This document shows positions 45,132 to 53,148 of a stretch of DNA of 64,000 nucleotides, in pieces. A model generated the notes under the pieces. The model saw only the letters and a list, made by a program, of their open reading frames with translations, searched no databases and was not told the origin of the DNA. Every line of letters begins with the position of its first letter. Within the stretch, counting starts at the first letter, position 1. The DNA is taken from assembly GCA_965215845.1 (NCBI GenBank), contig CBDCEL010000003.1, positions 434,001 to 498,000 of the forward strand, given 5' to 3'. The stretch is from Aurantibacter_A sp965215845. Lineage in GTDB: Bacteria > Bacteroidota > Bacteroidia > Flavobacteriales > Flavobacteriaceae. The translations under genes were made by a program, and so were the position numbers.

Positions 45132-46847
45132 ATGCAAAAGTTCTATTGGCTGGTATTGATCATAGGTCTCACCCTTTGTTTGAATTGCGGGCCCTCCCCC
45201 GACCCGAAAAAAGAAAAAAAGAATCCGCCGAACATCGTTCTGATCATGGGCGATGATATGGGCTATTCCGATATTGGCTGCTATGGCGGGGAAATCCGTA
45301 CCCCCAGACTGGACGAACTCGCGGCAAACGGACTCCGATTTACGCAATTCTATAATACGGCCCGTTGTTGCCCGACCCGTGCCTCTTTGTTGACGGGACT
45401 ATACCCCCAACAGGCCGGGGTCGGCCATATGGTATACGACCGGGGAACACCTGCCTTTCGTGGCGATCTGAGTAAAAATGCGGTCACGATTGCCGAAGCG
45501 TTAAAAGGTGCGGGCTATTCCACCTATATGTCAGGTAAGTGGCACGTGACCCCCTATGTCATTGAAAACCCAGACAAGCACAATTGGCCCAGGCAAAGGG
45601 GTTTCGATGCCTTTTTTGGGATGATCTCGGGTGCCGGAAGTTTGTACGACCCGCGCTCCTTGACTTTGGATAATGCGTACGTGGCCCCGCGCGACGGATT
45701 TTACTGCACCACCGATTTTACAGATTATGCGGTCGAACGCATCAAAGGGCACACGACCGACAATCCCTTCTTTCTCTATTTATCCTATACCGCCGCGCAT
45801 TGGCCCATGCACGCGCCAAAAGAGGCCATCGACGAATACAAAGGGCATTACGACCAGGGATGGGATGCCATGCGAAAAAATCGCTTCGAGCGCATGAAGG
45901 AGTTGGGGCTGGCCAAAACGGATTGGCAATTGACCCCCCGCGATTCTTTTATTGTACCCTGGTCTAAAGACATCGCCGATCGCGAATGGGAGCTCGCCAA
46001 TATGGAAACCTATGCGGCGATGGTCAGCTTGATGGACGAAGGTATCGGCCAGGTGGTGGATGCACTTAAGGCGAAGGGGCAATTGGAAAATACGCTGATC
46101 ATCTATCTGCAGGACAATGGTGCCTGTGCCGAGGAATTGGATTGGGTCGCGGACCGTAGCGATGAGGCAGCGCCCGAACCCATGGCCCCTGATGCGCTGC
46201 AGACCGAGATGGTGCCGTCGGTGACCCGGGATGGCAAGCCGGTCAAATTGATGCGCGATGCATGGCCCGGCCCTCCTGAGGGATATACGGCCTACGGACT
46301 GAATTGGGCGAACGCCAGCAATACCCCTTTTCGGGAGTACAAACACTGGGTACATGAAGGCGGTATTTCAACACCCATGATCGTACATTGGCCCGCCCAA
46401 ATAGATCCGGAAATAAGTGGAGGAGAATTTCGTACCGAACCTGCCCATCTGATCGATATCATGGCCACCTGTGTTGACGTAAGCGAAACGAACTACCCGC
46501 AGACCCATAACGGAAATCAAATACAACCGATGGAAGGCAAAAGCCTGATAAGGGCATTTGAGGCCAGAGCACTGGAGCGTGAAGCCCTGTTTTGGGAACA
46601 TGAGGGCAATCGTGCCGTACGTATGGGCAAATGGAAATTGGTCTCAAAGGCCAGTAAGAAAAATGCTTTTCTATGGGATAAAACGGATGAACTGGCGCTG
46701 GGCGATTGGGAACTCTTTGATATGGAAAAAGACCGTACCGAGATGAACGACCTCTCCGCCCAGCATCAAGAACGGGTCGCACAAATGGCCAGCATGTGGT
46801 TGAACTGGGCCAAACGTACCGGTATTGTCCCCCGCCCCACTAACTAG
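45132..46847 (+). CDS. Sulfatase (formylglycine type), lipoprotein
   Basis: 571 aa. Lipobox LCLNC (Cys19). Sulfatase family: NPPNIVLIMGDDMGYSDIGCYGG with the metal Asp pair, then RCCPTRASLLTG, the C-x-P-T-R site whose first Cys (79) becomes formylglycine, GKWH, and HWPMHAPKEA. The C-terminus NRAVRMGKWKLV is typical of S1 arylsulfatases. It removes sulfate esters outside the inner membrane, probably from algal polysaccharide or similar. The maturase is not in the window. Confidence 0.9.
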   Translation: MQKFYWLVLIIGLTLCLNCGPSPDPKKEKKNPPNIVLIMGDDMGYSDIGCYGGEIRTPRLDELAANGLRFTQFYNTARCCPTRASLLTGLYPQQAGVGHMVYDRGTPAFRGDLSKNAVTIAEALKGAGYSTYMSGKWHVTPYVIENPDKHNWPRQRGFDAFFGMISGAGSLYDPRSLTLDNAYVAPRDGFYCTTDFTDYAVERIKGHTTDNPFFLYLSYTAAHWPMHAPKEAIDEYKGHYDQGWDAMRKNRFERMKELGLAKTDWQLTPRDSFIVPWSKDIADREWELANMETYAAMVSLMDEGIGQVVDALKAKGQLENTLIIYLQDNGACAEELDWVADRSDEAAPEPMAPDALQTEMVPSVTRDGKPVKLMRDAWPGPPEGYTAYGLNWANASNTPFREYKHWVHEGGISTPMIVHWPAQIDPEISGGEFRTEPAHLIDIMATCVDVSETNYPQTHNGNQIQPMEGKSLIRAFEARALEREALFWEHEGNRAVRMGKWKLVSKASKKNAFLWDKTDELALGDWELFDMEKDRTEMNDLSAQHQERVAQMASMWLNWAKRTGIVPRPTN

Positions 46848-46880
46848 GCTGGTGTGCGGGAAATTGTGTAACAGATAAAA

Positions 46881-46897
46881 TATGATCAATGATCATA
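46881..46897. repeat. Perfect 7-bp AT-rich hairpin at the left edge of the accessory segment
   Basis: TATGATC AAT GATCATA. AT-rich, so a poor terminator, but it lies where base composition changes from GC-rich sulfatase to AT-rich accessory genes. Confidence 0.5.
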
Positions 46898-46926
46898 TTC
46901 TTATGTTGTAGGTAATTAGAAGGAAT

Positions 46927-47232
46927 ATGCAAAATGATAATTATTACATCAGATTGGTTGAATTTGTCCATGAAGAGGTGATTAACTGGGATCCAATCGG
47001 ATTGATAAAAGGAGGGGCACCTGACGATGAGTATGACACTATTGAAAAGAGGTTTTTAAGCGGCATAATTAACTCTAAATCAGAGATTGATATTCTTAAT
47101 GAAGTAAAAAGTAATTTAGAATATTTTGGCCTGGTTATAAATGAGTTAAGCACTAAACAAAGAAATCAATTGGAATTAGAAATCAAAGATATAATTGAGA
47201 AACTCAGAAAAAGAGATACAGAGCTAAAATGA
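46927..47232 (+). CDS. DUF1871-like small protein
   Basis: 101 aa, helical, acidic. Contains INWDPIGLIKGGAPDDEYD, the core of the DUF1871 pattern (WDPIG...GAP.DEYD), which is known mostly from small bacterial proteins of unknown role, some near toxin/immunity genes. AT-rich codons, unlike the upstream sulfatase. Its stop overlaps the next ATG (ATGA), so the two are cotranslated. Confidence 0.6.
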   Translation: MQNDNYYIRLVEFVHEEVINWDPIGLIKGGAPDDEYDTIEKRFLSGIINSKSEIDILNEVKSNLEYFGLVINELSTKQRNQLELEIKDIIEKLRKRDTELK

Positions 47233-47726
47233 TAATCAAGAAGGAAATAAAGGACGATAACGAATTCTACCTCTACTTCAATGGAAAGTTGATTTTTAAG
47301 AAGTGGTTAGACCAAGGCTACTCTAAAGTCTTTGACCATTTCGCATGGGGCAAGTACACAGATAAGAGTATCACAGACTTTGATTTGGAAGAAACTCCCC
47401 CTCTTTATCATGTGGAATGTAGATTGACTTTATTTTCCAAAGAAGAAGGCGGACGAGAAAATCCAATCGGAAACGGGTACCAACCAAATCATGTCTTTGA
47501 ATACGAAAAAGATGGAACACTCAAATATACTTTTATAGGAGACTTTCAATTTGGTGAAAATAATTTATTGGAACCAGGTACAACCCAAAATGTGACTGCA
47601 AGATTCTTGACGCATCAACCAATTGAGCAGTATTTAAATATTGGACGGAAATGGTGGATACATGAAGGACCTAGAAAGATTGGAGAAGCCGAAATGATTA
47701 AAATTGAATTACCTGAAAAAGAATAA
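47229..47726 (+). CDS. Hypothetical protein with EF-Tu-barrel-like C-terminus
   Basis: 165 aa. The N-terminal part (FYLYFNGKLIFKKWLDQGYSK) is not recognised. The C-terminal ~60 residues (NVTARFLTHQPIEQYLNIGRKWWIHEGPRKIGEAEMI) look like the second or third beta-barrel of EF-Tu, a resemblance seen by eye only. Coupled to the DUF1871-like gene by a 4-nt overlap. An immunity or decoy role is possible but unproven. Confidence 0.55.
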   Translation: MIIKKEIKDDNEFYLYFNGKLIFKKWLDQGYSKVFDHFAWGKYTDKSITDFDLEETPPLYHVECRLTLFSKEEGGRENPIGNGYQPNHVFEYEKDGTLKYTFIGDFQFGENNLLEPGTTQNVTARFLTHQPIEQYLNIGRKWWIHEGPRKIGEAEMIKIELPEKE

Positions 47727-47737
47727 AAAACTATTTA

Positions 47738-47806
47738 CAACTAGGGGTATAGTACCCACCCTTCGGGATGTACACCATACACAAACCGTTCGCTGCAAAC
47801 AGAAAA
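47738..47806. repeat. Imperfect inverted repeat, cassette-boundary-like
   Basis: ACAACTAGGGGTATAGTAC ... GTACACCATACACAAACC and then GTTCGCTGCAAAC: the outer GTAT(A)GTAC / GTAC(ACC)ATAC arms can pair around a CCACCCTTCGGG loop. The layout recalls attC-like recombination sites seen next to small genes in flavobacteria. A related half (CTATACGAGACCGTTTCCCC) follows the next gene at 48275-48300. Confidence 0.35.
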
Positions 47807-47808
47807 AA

Positions 47809-48273
47809 ATGAACAAAGAAGATAGAAGATTTAATTTTTGGCAAAAATGGTTGACATACGCAAACGTTATGACAATTGTAGTTGGGCTATTGGTGGCATT
47901 TGCAGGCAATTCATTCTTCTTTGAAATACACAATGACTATACAAAAGATGTCTTCTTCAACGGAAGTGAATTTGAGCCGAATATTTTGGAATTTAAGAAT
48001 TGGCTATTTGGAATTATCGGCGGAACCATTGTTGGATTTCATGTTCTCATGGTCATGATTTCGGAAAATTCATTTAAGAAGAAAGAAATTTGGGCTTATA
48101 AGGCCATGTGGTACGGACTTCTATCCTGGTTCATCATTGATAGTGGAATTTCAATTTATTATGGGGCAGTTCATAATGTAATTTTAATAAATATGGTTGC
48201 CTTGGTCTTGATTGGAATTCCCTTGGTTATGACACGAAAAGAATTTAAAAGTGAAGCCAGCAGCCAACAATGA
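47809..48273 (+). CDS. Small membrane protein of unknown function
   Basis: 154 aa from ATG 47809; the longer frame from 47704 runs through the inverted repeat. Four hydrophobic segments (about 14-36, 67-88, 103-122, 126-146). No family recognised. Part of the AT-rich accessory run. Confidence 0.6.
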   Translation: MNKEDRRFNFWQKWLTYANVMTIVVGLLVAFAGNSFFFEIHNDYTKDVFFNGSEFEPNILEFKNWLFGIIGGTIVGFHVLMVMISENSFKKKEIWAYKAMWYGLLSWFIIDSGISIYYGAVHNVILINMVALVLIGIPLVMTRKEFKSEASSQQ

Positions 48274-48326
48274 ACAGCTATACGAGACCGTTTCCCCAGG
48301 CATAAAGAAATAAGACAATATGGCAA

Positions 48327-49439
48327 ATGAATCAGCTGGTCAAAGACAAATTTAAAGCTGCCATAGAATCCAACGACATTCCATTGGTGGAAGAAATGCT
48401 CGCCCGTGACGAGAGTCTTGCCCATGTTGATTTAAGACCGGTCCATGCCCAAGAAAAGCATGGTTATGAATTCCCCTTAAATATCGCCAGCAAGGCTGGA
48501 CGTTATAAAATATGTGAATTGCTCCTAAACTCCGGAGCGGACCCGAATGCGGCTACAAAATCAGCAGATCCGGCAGAATTTGGGATTCCCATCTGCAACG
48601 CAATCATAAACGAGGATCATAGATTGGCAAATCTATTGCTTGATGCCGGGGCAGATCCCAATGCCTATCCCTATTGCAGCAGGCCCATGTTTGAAACCCT
48701 ATACAACCAAGCCAGAAGAAATGGGGTGAAAAAGGAAATTCTTAAATATGGCTTTTCGTCATACCTCAAGGAAGATCCCAGTATAGGGAAGTATGACAGC
48801 TCCAAAAGTTCCATCAAGACCTTGGTCAGCGTCTTGGAAAAGGGTGTGATCCCAAACATAAGTTCAATTGTAAGGGATGAATATATGGAACTGATCGAAA
48901 ACTTATTGGAAAAATGCCCCAATGAAAAATCACCCCCCTTATCATACCCCGAGGGAAGTATTTTCGAGGGGATTGTTTATTGTTCTTCCTGGTACGGCTA
49001 TCCAAAAATCCTGAAATTGGCCATGGAAAAATGCCCCGATCTTTTCAGTATTGATGTTGCCAAATGGTCGATATACCGAGGAATTATTAGCCATAACAGG
49101 GATGGTTCGATTAAGGAATATATAGAAATGTTCAAATTTCTGCTATCGTATTTAAATGAAAATAAGGCCCTGGATCAATTGAGCACAAAATCAAACTTGA
49201 ATCCCTTTTATCTAATTGCCGAGCACTTTTGCTGGCCAAATAATTATGGTTATAAAGCAAAAATTTCAACTCCAGAAGATATCGTCAGAGTTACGCAATT
49301 GTTCCTGGATTTTGGATATTCAAATTATAACGAAACACATCAAGAATCAAAAATGACCCCAATTCAAAAAGCCCGGGAAAGAAGTAACCATAGGGGGATG
49401 AACGAGTTTATTGCATTAATTTCAAAACTCGATTCATAA
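48327..49439 (+). CDS. Ankyrin-repeat protein
   Basis: 370 aa. Ankyrin-like units near residues 48-115: FPLNIASKAGRYKICELLLNSGADPN and IPICNAIINEDHRLANLLLDAGADPN. The rest is helical and not recognised. No signal peptide. Ankyrin proteins bind other proteins; in accessory regions they often act as immunity or defence components. Flanked on both sides by noncoding inverted-repeat stretches. Confidence 0.75.
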   Translation: MNQLVKDKFKAAIESNDIPLVEEMLARDESLAHVDLRPVHAQEKHGYEFPLNIASKAGRYKICELLLNSGADPNAATKSADPAEFGIPICNAIINEDHRLANLLLDAGADPNAYPYCSRPMFETLYNQARRNGVKKEILKYGFSSYLKEDPSIGKYDSSKSSIKTLVSVLEKGVIPNISSIVRDEYMELIENLLEKCPNEKSPPLSYPEGSIFEGIVYCSSWYGYPKILKLAMEKCPDLFSIDVAKWSIYRGIISHNRDGSIKEYIEMFKFLLSYLNENKALDQLSTKSNLNPFYLIAEHFCWPNNYGYKAKISTPEDIVRVTQLFLDFGYSNYNETHQESKMTPIQKARERSNHRGMNEFIALISKLDS

Positions 49440-49743
49440 AAGGCCCGTCGAGAACAACGGTTCCCATAAAAAGCTCTAGCCCGGTCCTCTAAAGTTGGTA
49501 ACTCCCCCCGACTCTCGCCAACTTCCAAGTATTAGGTGCCACTAGCCGCACTTGTCCGCCGCTAACGGAGATTTTCGGTACCGTAGAGAGTTATCAGCGA
49601 TACAATTTTGTTAAAAACTAAACATAACTGATGGCATGTAGGGTTTTTCAACGAAATTTAAAATGTTAAATTTGTAGGAATTATATAAAAGATTCTTAGA
49701 TCATGATCTATATTTCTGTGTTAGCAGCAAAATAAATTCGTAG
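49440..49743. other. Noncoding spacer with hairpins upstream of the NTase/DUF262 pair
   Basis: No reading frame of note. Contains GAACAACGGTTCCC, an AAGTTGG...CCAACTT inverted repeat (about 49491-49533), GCCGCTAACGG, and an AT-rich end that holds a promoter-like box. It separates the ankyrin gene from the nucleotidyltransferase gene and looks like a cassette boundary plus promoter. Confidence 0.5.
49644..49674 (+). promoter_or_regulatory. Promoter-like element before the NTase/DUF262 pair
   Basis: TAAATTTG at 49667-49674 is a perfect TAnnTTTG -7 element. A T-run (GTTTTTC, 49643-49649) is at the -33 distance but lacks the G. Expected start about 60 nt before the GTG at 49744. Confidence 0.45.
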
Positions 49744-50322
49744 GTGAGCCTGGAAAGTGATATAAAGGCGTTCAAGAAAGATCTCAAGGGGAAAGCACCG
49801 CTTGAGATGGTAAGAAAACACATTACCTACGGGCCGTCAAGAATATTGACCGAATCCCAGTACTTTGACTTAAAGGAGGTTATAGCTGATTACTACCATC
49901 TACATCCCAGCCAAGTTATGATAGTAGGTTCAGGGAAACTTGGCTTTTCTATTGTCGATAAGCCTCATAAGTCGAAGAAACGGTACCGACCCTTTGACGA
50001 TGATTCTGACCTCGATATTGCTATAGTCTCCCAAGAGCTCTTCGACAAAATATGGAAAGAAGTCTATCTATTTAATAGAAAAGGTTCTTTTTGGAAAAAC
50101 AAAAAGAAGTTCATGAGTTACTTATTCGAAGGGTGGATCCGACCTGATAAATTACCGCCTGATGAAGACTTCGAAATTGCAAGTAAATGGTGGGACTTCT
50201 TTCAAATGCTCACCAATTCAGGGGATTTTGGTCCATATCAAGTGCGAGCCGGCCTCTATAAGGACTGGGAGTACCTTGAAAGCTATCATATTAAAGCAAT
50301 AGAAAAATGTAAGACTATTTAG
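49744..50322 (+). CDS. Nucleotidyltransferase-fold protein paired with DUF262
   Basis: 192 aa, GTG start. Pol-beta-type nucleotidyltransferase signature: VGSGKLGFSI (Gly-Ser at 62-63) followed by FDDDSDLDIAIVS (catalytic Asp-x-Asp at ~89/91). The C-terminal half is helical with many Trp/Phe (KWWDFFQML). The residues needed for catalysis are present, so it may transfer a nucleotide to a protein or small molecule. One base separates it from the DUF262 gene, so the two form a transcription unit of their own after a promoter-like box. It could be the sensor/modifier part of a defence system; that is inference. Confidence 0.65.
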   Translation: MSLESDIKAFKKDLKGKAPLEMVRKHITYGPSRILTESQYFDLKEVIADYYHLHPSQVMIVGSGKLGFSIVDKPHKSKKRYRPFDDDSDLDIAIVSQELFDKIWKEVYLFNRKGSFWKNKKKFMSYLFEGWIRPDKLPPDEDFEIASKWWDFFQMLTNSGDFGPYQVRAGLYKDWEYLESYHIKAIEKCKTI

Positions 50323-50323
50323 A

Positions 50324-51313
50324 ATGAAAACAACAGCAACAAATACTAGGCTTCGAAAGTTGTTAATAGGAATTAAGGACGAAAAATTGATTCCAAGACC
50401 AGACTTCCAGAGAAGGCTCGTGTGGTCCAACAAACATCGCAATGCATTTGTGCGAACGGTGGTAGAGGGCTTCCCATTTCCAGAGATTTATATTGCTGCT
50501 GGAGATGTAAATGAAGAATCCGGAGAAGGAACAGAGGTACTTGTAGATGGTCAGCAAAGGATTACCACTTTATACGAATATTTTAATGGCACATTAAAGC
50601 TGGAGCAAGACATTACTCCGTACACAGATCTTGAAGACAAAAAAGCTTTTTTGGATTACGATGTTGTAGTTCGGGATTTAGGAAGTCTTAGTATCTCCGA
50701 AATCAAGACCATTTTCATGCGTATAAATTCAACGAACTATGCATTGAATCCAATGGAGATAAACAATGCTCGGTTTGATGGAGAGATAAAGAAATTTGCT
50801 GACGAACTAGCAAGTCACGACTTCTTTTCAGAGAATAAAGTATTTACATCAACAGATATGAAAAGAATGGGCGATACGCGTTTTGCCTTATCCCTCATAA
50901 TTACGGTGATGTCGACCTACTTTCACAGAGACAAAGAATTAGAATCATATCTGTTTAGGTATAATGATGAGTTTAAAGAGGGGGGGAATCTGGCTGAGAG
51001 TTTTAACACGGTTTTTGATTTTATTAATCTATTAGAGTTTGACTTGAAGCACAAAATTTGGAAGAAGGCAGATCTCTTTTCCTTAATCGTAGAGGTATAT
51101 AAACTATTGATATCGGAGAACAAATCACTCAAGGCATCAACTGTCAAAAGAAGATTAGTTGTGTTCTATAACAAATTGGATTCATTTGACCCAGACGCCG
51201 CGAATAATGAGCCGGACGTAACGGCTTATGTTCGTACTTCGAGAAGTGGAACCAATGATAGATCTGTTCGGGTGGAAAGGGGACGGATTCTAAGAGAAGT
51301 GATTCTTGGCTGA
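50324..51313 (+). CDS. DUF262 (ParB/GmrS-like) protein
   Basis: 329 aa. DUF262 motifs: IPRPDFQRRLVWS, VEGFPFPEIYI and the hallmark VDGQQRITTLYEYFNG (DGQQR at ~75-79). The domain binds and hydrolyses nucleotides in GmrSD, SspE and BrxU. Unlike those, there is no DUF1524 HNH domain fused, only a helical region and a charged tail (SRSGTNDRSVRVERGRIL). The paired gene upstream encodes a nucleotidyltransferase fold and a separate HNH protein gene lies 260 nt downstream. Confidence 0.8.
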   Translation: MKTTATNTRLRKLLIGIKDEKLIPRPDFQRRLVWSNKHRNAFVRTVVEGFPFPEIYIAAGDVNEESGEGTEVLVDGQQRITTLYEYFNGTLKLEQDITPYTDLEDKKAFLDYDVVVRDLGSLSISEIKTIFMRINSTNYALNPMEINNARFDGEIKKFADELASHDFFSENKVFTSTDMKRMGDTRFALSLIITVMSTYFHRDKELESYLFRYNDEFKEGGNLAESFNTVFDFINLLEFDLKHKIWKKADLFSLIVEVYKLLISENKSLKASTVKRRLVVFYNKLDSFDPDAANNEPDVTAYVRTSRSGTNDRSVRVERGRILREVILG

Positions 51314-51573
51314 TGAATAGAAAATCAATTGTTAACACCATGTTATAGCTCATGCACATACAAATCCGCATGCGCTGTCCCCACCTCCCCTCCCGCCAGT
51401 TTGCAACTGGTAGTGTACCATACCATCACAATTAATTTCCAAATGACTGCCCTTCGGCAGCTCATGGCAATAAAATCTTGAATGTTGTGGACACTAGAAT
51501 AGACTTCAGTATCTGGAGACAATATTATAAGTCTTAAATAGTTCATTAAAGGAGAACTATGTAAGGGACAATA
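51314..51573. other. Noncoding spacer with hairpins
   Basis: No gene seen. Holds CCAGTT-TGC-AACTGG (about 51396-51410) and CTGCC-CTT-CGGCAG (about 51447-51460) hairpins plus a CATGCACATAC...CCGCATGCG stretch near 51350. An AAGGAGA before 51574 is one of the few ribosome-binding-like sequences in the window. Confidence 0.5.
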
Positions 51574-51879
51574 ATGGTTGACTCTGAAATTATACTATTA
51601 TTAGCTTTTGGAATTGTTATTTGGCTTGTTAAGCGTTCGGTTTTTAACTGGAAGCGTATTCGTCGCCGGAATTATTATCGGAACGTATACCTCAAATCTG
51701 ACGCCTGGAGAAGGAAACGATATGTAGTCCTTAAACGTGACAATTGGAAATGTGTTTATTGCGGTAAACGCGCTACAGAAGTTCATCACAAGAGATACGC
51801 TAAAAAAAATATTGGAAAAGAACCTATAAAATGGTTAGTCTCAATATGTAGAACTTGTCATGACAAACGGCATAAATAA
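51574..51879 (+). CDS. Membrane-anchored HNH nuclease-like protein
   Basis: 101 aa. One transmembrane segment (residues ~5-20), a strongly basic stretch (NWKRIRRRNYYR), then an HNH domain: WRRKRYVVLKRDNWKCVYCG (Cys60, Cys63), EVHHKRYA (His71-72), ICRTCHDKRH (Cys92, Cys95, His96). The Cys pairs bind zinc and the His pair lies at the active site. HNH domains usually cut DNA. An HNH held at the membrane could act on entering DNA; this is speculation. Confidence 0.75.
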   Translation: MVDSEIILLLAFGIVIWLVKRSVFNWKRIRRRNYYRNVYLKSDAWRRKRYVVLKRDNWKCVYCGKRATEVHHKRYAKKNIGKEPIKWLVSICRTCHDKRHK

Positions 51880-51954
51880 AAAAGCTTCCCTTACCCCATA
51901 GCTATCGGGAGCAACCGGGGTGCTGTGTGGCAGCCGAAAAACCGATCCATCTTT

Positions 51955-52977
51955 TTAAAGCAATAGCTGATCCTTTTTTTCCATCGGTAGAAAATCGATA
52001 TCCAAATAAGCCCCACTGGCGTTGTCGTCTGCAACGAGCTGCGGTTTGCCTTTGACAATCTCAATGGAATCTCGATGAATATGTCCCGCAAAAATGCCCA
52101 AAAGATTGGGGGCGTCAAAAACGGCCCTGTAAAAATCAAGGGTGGTTTGCGTATGTCCGCCTTCGGGCCATTTGGGGCGCCGCTCCAATTCAAAGTTGAC
52201 ATCGGTGGCCGCTCCCCAATTCGGGTTTCCGCACCCAAAGGAAATTCTTTTACCGGGTGCGTACATGGGAATATGCACCAACAGCACCAACGGTACCCCA
52301 CTGGCAACCTGTTCGTTGAAAAATGTCAATTGATCTGCGTTGATCTCGTAGGTCGAATTGTCGATGGCCAAAAATCGAACACCCTTTACATCATAGGCCG
52401 CCATTAAAGGGTCATTGCCCTGGTACAAGGGCAACAGTCGCTTTTCGATCCAGGTATCGCGCAAGCTCTCCAAAGGGCCCTCCATGCCCTCATAGTGCCA
52501 ATCATGGTTGCCTGCTATATAGATGTAGGGAATGTTTGTCTGCTTCAATTTGGACTGTACCCATTCGATGGCGGCCTCGGACGGGAAACTAAAAATATCA
52601 CCGACCAGGGTAATCACATCGGCATTTACTTCTTTTGCAAAGGCCAAGGCCTGTTCAAAAGCTTCTTCGGGGTTGGTATCCGCCTGTGTCTGAAAATGGG
52701 TGGTTTGGTTATAGGCCTTCGCCATTCGATCGCTGTATTGCCGATAGGGCATTCCCCTTTCATCATCCGTGAACAAATGCGTATCGGCAATATGCACCAC
52801 CTTTATCGCTTCCTTGATTACCTCGGAATAAAAGAACACCTTGTTTTGATCAAGGGTAACACAGGTCTTAAACGATTTCTGGGCGACTTCCTTGGTCGTA
52901 GTTGCACAAGAAGTTGATGTAAGCCCCAATCCAACAAGGGCGGTCGTGGTTTTTTCGAAAAATGATCTACGTTTCAT
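51955..52977 (-). CDS. Calcineurin-like metallophosphoesterase, Tat-type lipoprotein
   Basis: 340 aa. N-terminus MKRRSFFEKTTTALVGLGLTSTSC: a twin-arginine motif followed by a lipobox (Cys24), so exported folded. Metal ligands in order: IADTH, LVGDIFSF, AGNHDWH, LLVHIPMY and FAGHIHRD. Substrate unknown. Convergent with the HNH gene and divergent from the ADP-ribosylglycohydrolase. Confidence 0.85.
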   Translation of the reverse strand: MKRRSFFEKTTTALVGLGLTSTSCATTTKEVAQKSFKTCVTLDQNKVFFYSEVIKEAIKVVHIADTHLFTDDERGMPYRQYSDRMAKAYNQTTHFQTQADTNPEEAFEQALAFAKEVNADVITLVGDIFSFPSEAAIEWVQSKLKQTNIPYIYIAGNHDWHYEGMEGPLESLRDTWIEKRLLPLYQGNDPLMAAYDVKGVRFLAIDNSTYEINADQLTFFNEQVASGVPLVLLVHIPMYAPGKRISFGCGNPNWGAATDVNFELERRPKWPEGGHTQTTLDFYRAVFDAPNLLGIFAGHIHRDSIEIVKGKPQLVADDNASGAYLDIDFLPMEKKDQLLL

Positions 52978-53148
52978 AAGGTATGGTTCTAGTCACAAAA
53001 CTACCGAATTTGTTGGGCAACGTATATGAAGGCGGTTTGCCTCTTTTCACTATAATCACCGTAGGTCAATACGAAATCGGTTGATTCTTAATTGCCTGTT
53101 GAACGATTTCGTTATATTTTCAGGGTTGGTTAAACCAAGTTTGGTAAC

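Noticed and set aside
45780..46355. Minus-strand frame of 191 codons inside the sulfatase gene
   Set aside because: Product of the GC-rich codon use of the sulfatase; no motif or start signal.
46927..51879. Integron or phage origin of the accessory genes
   Set aside because: No integrase, structural phage gene or att duplication was found; kept only as a cassette-like hypothesis.
50324..51879. Complete GmrSD-type type IV restriction system
   Set aside because: DUF1524 is not fused and the HNH protein is a different small membrane-anchored type, separated by 260 nt.
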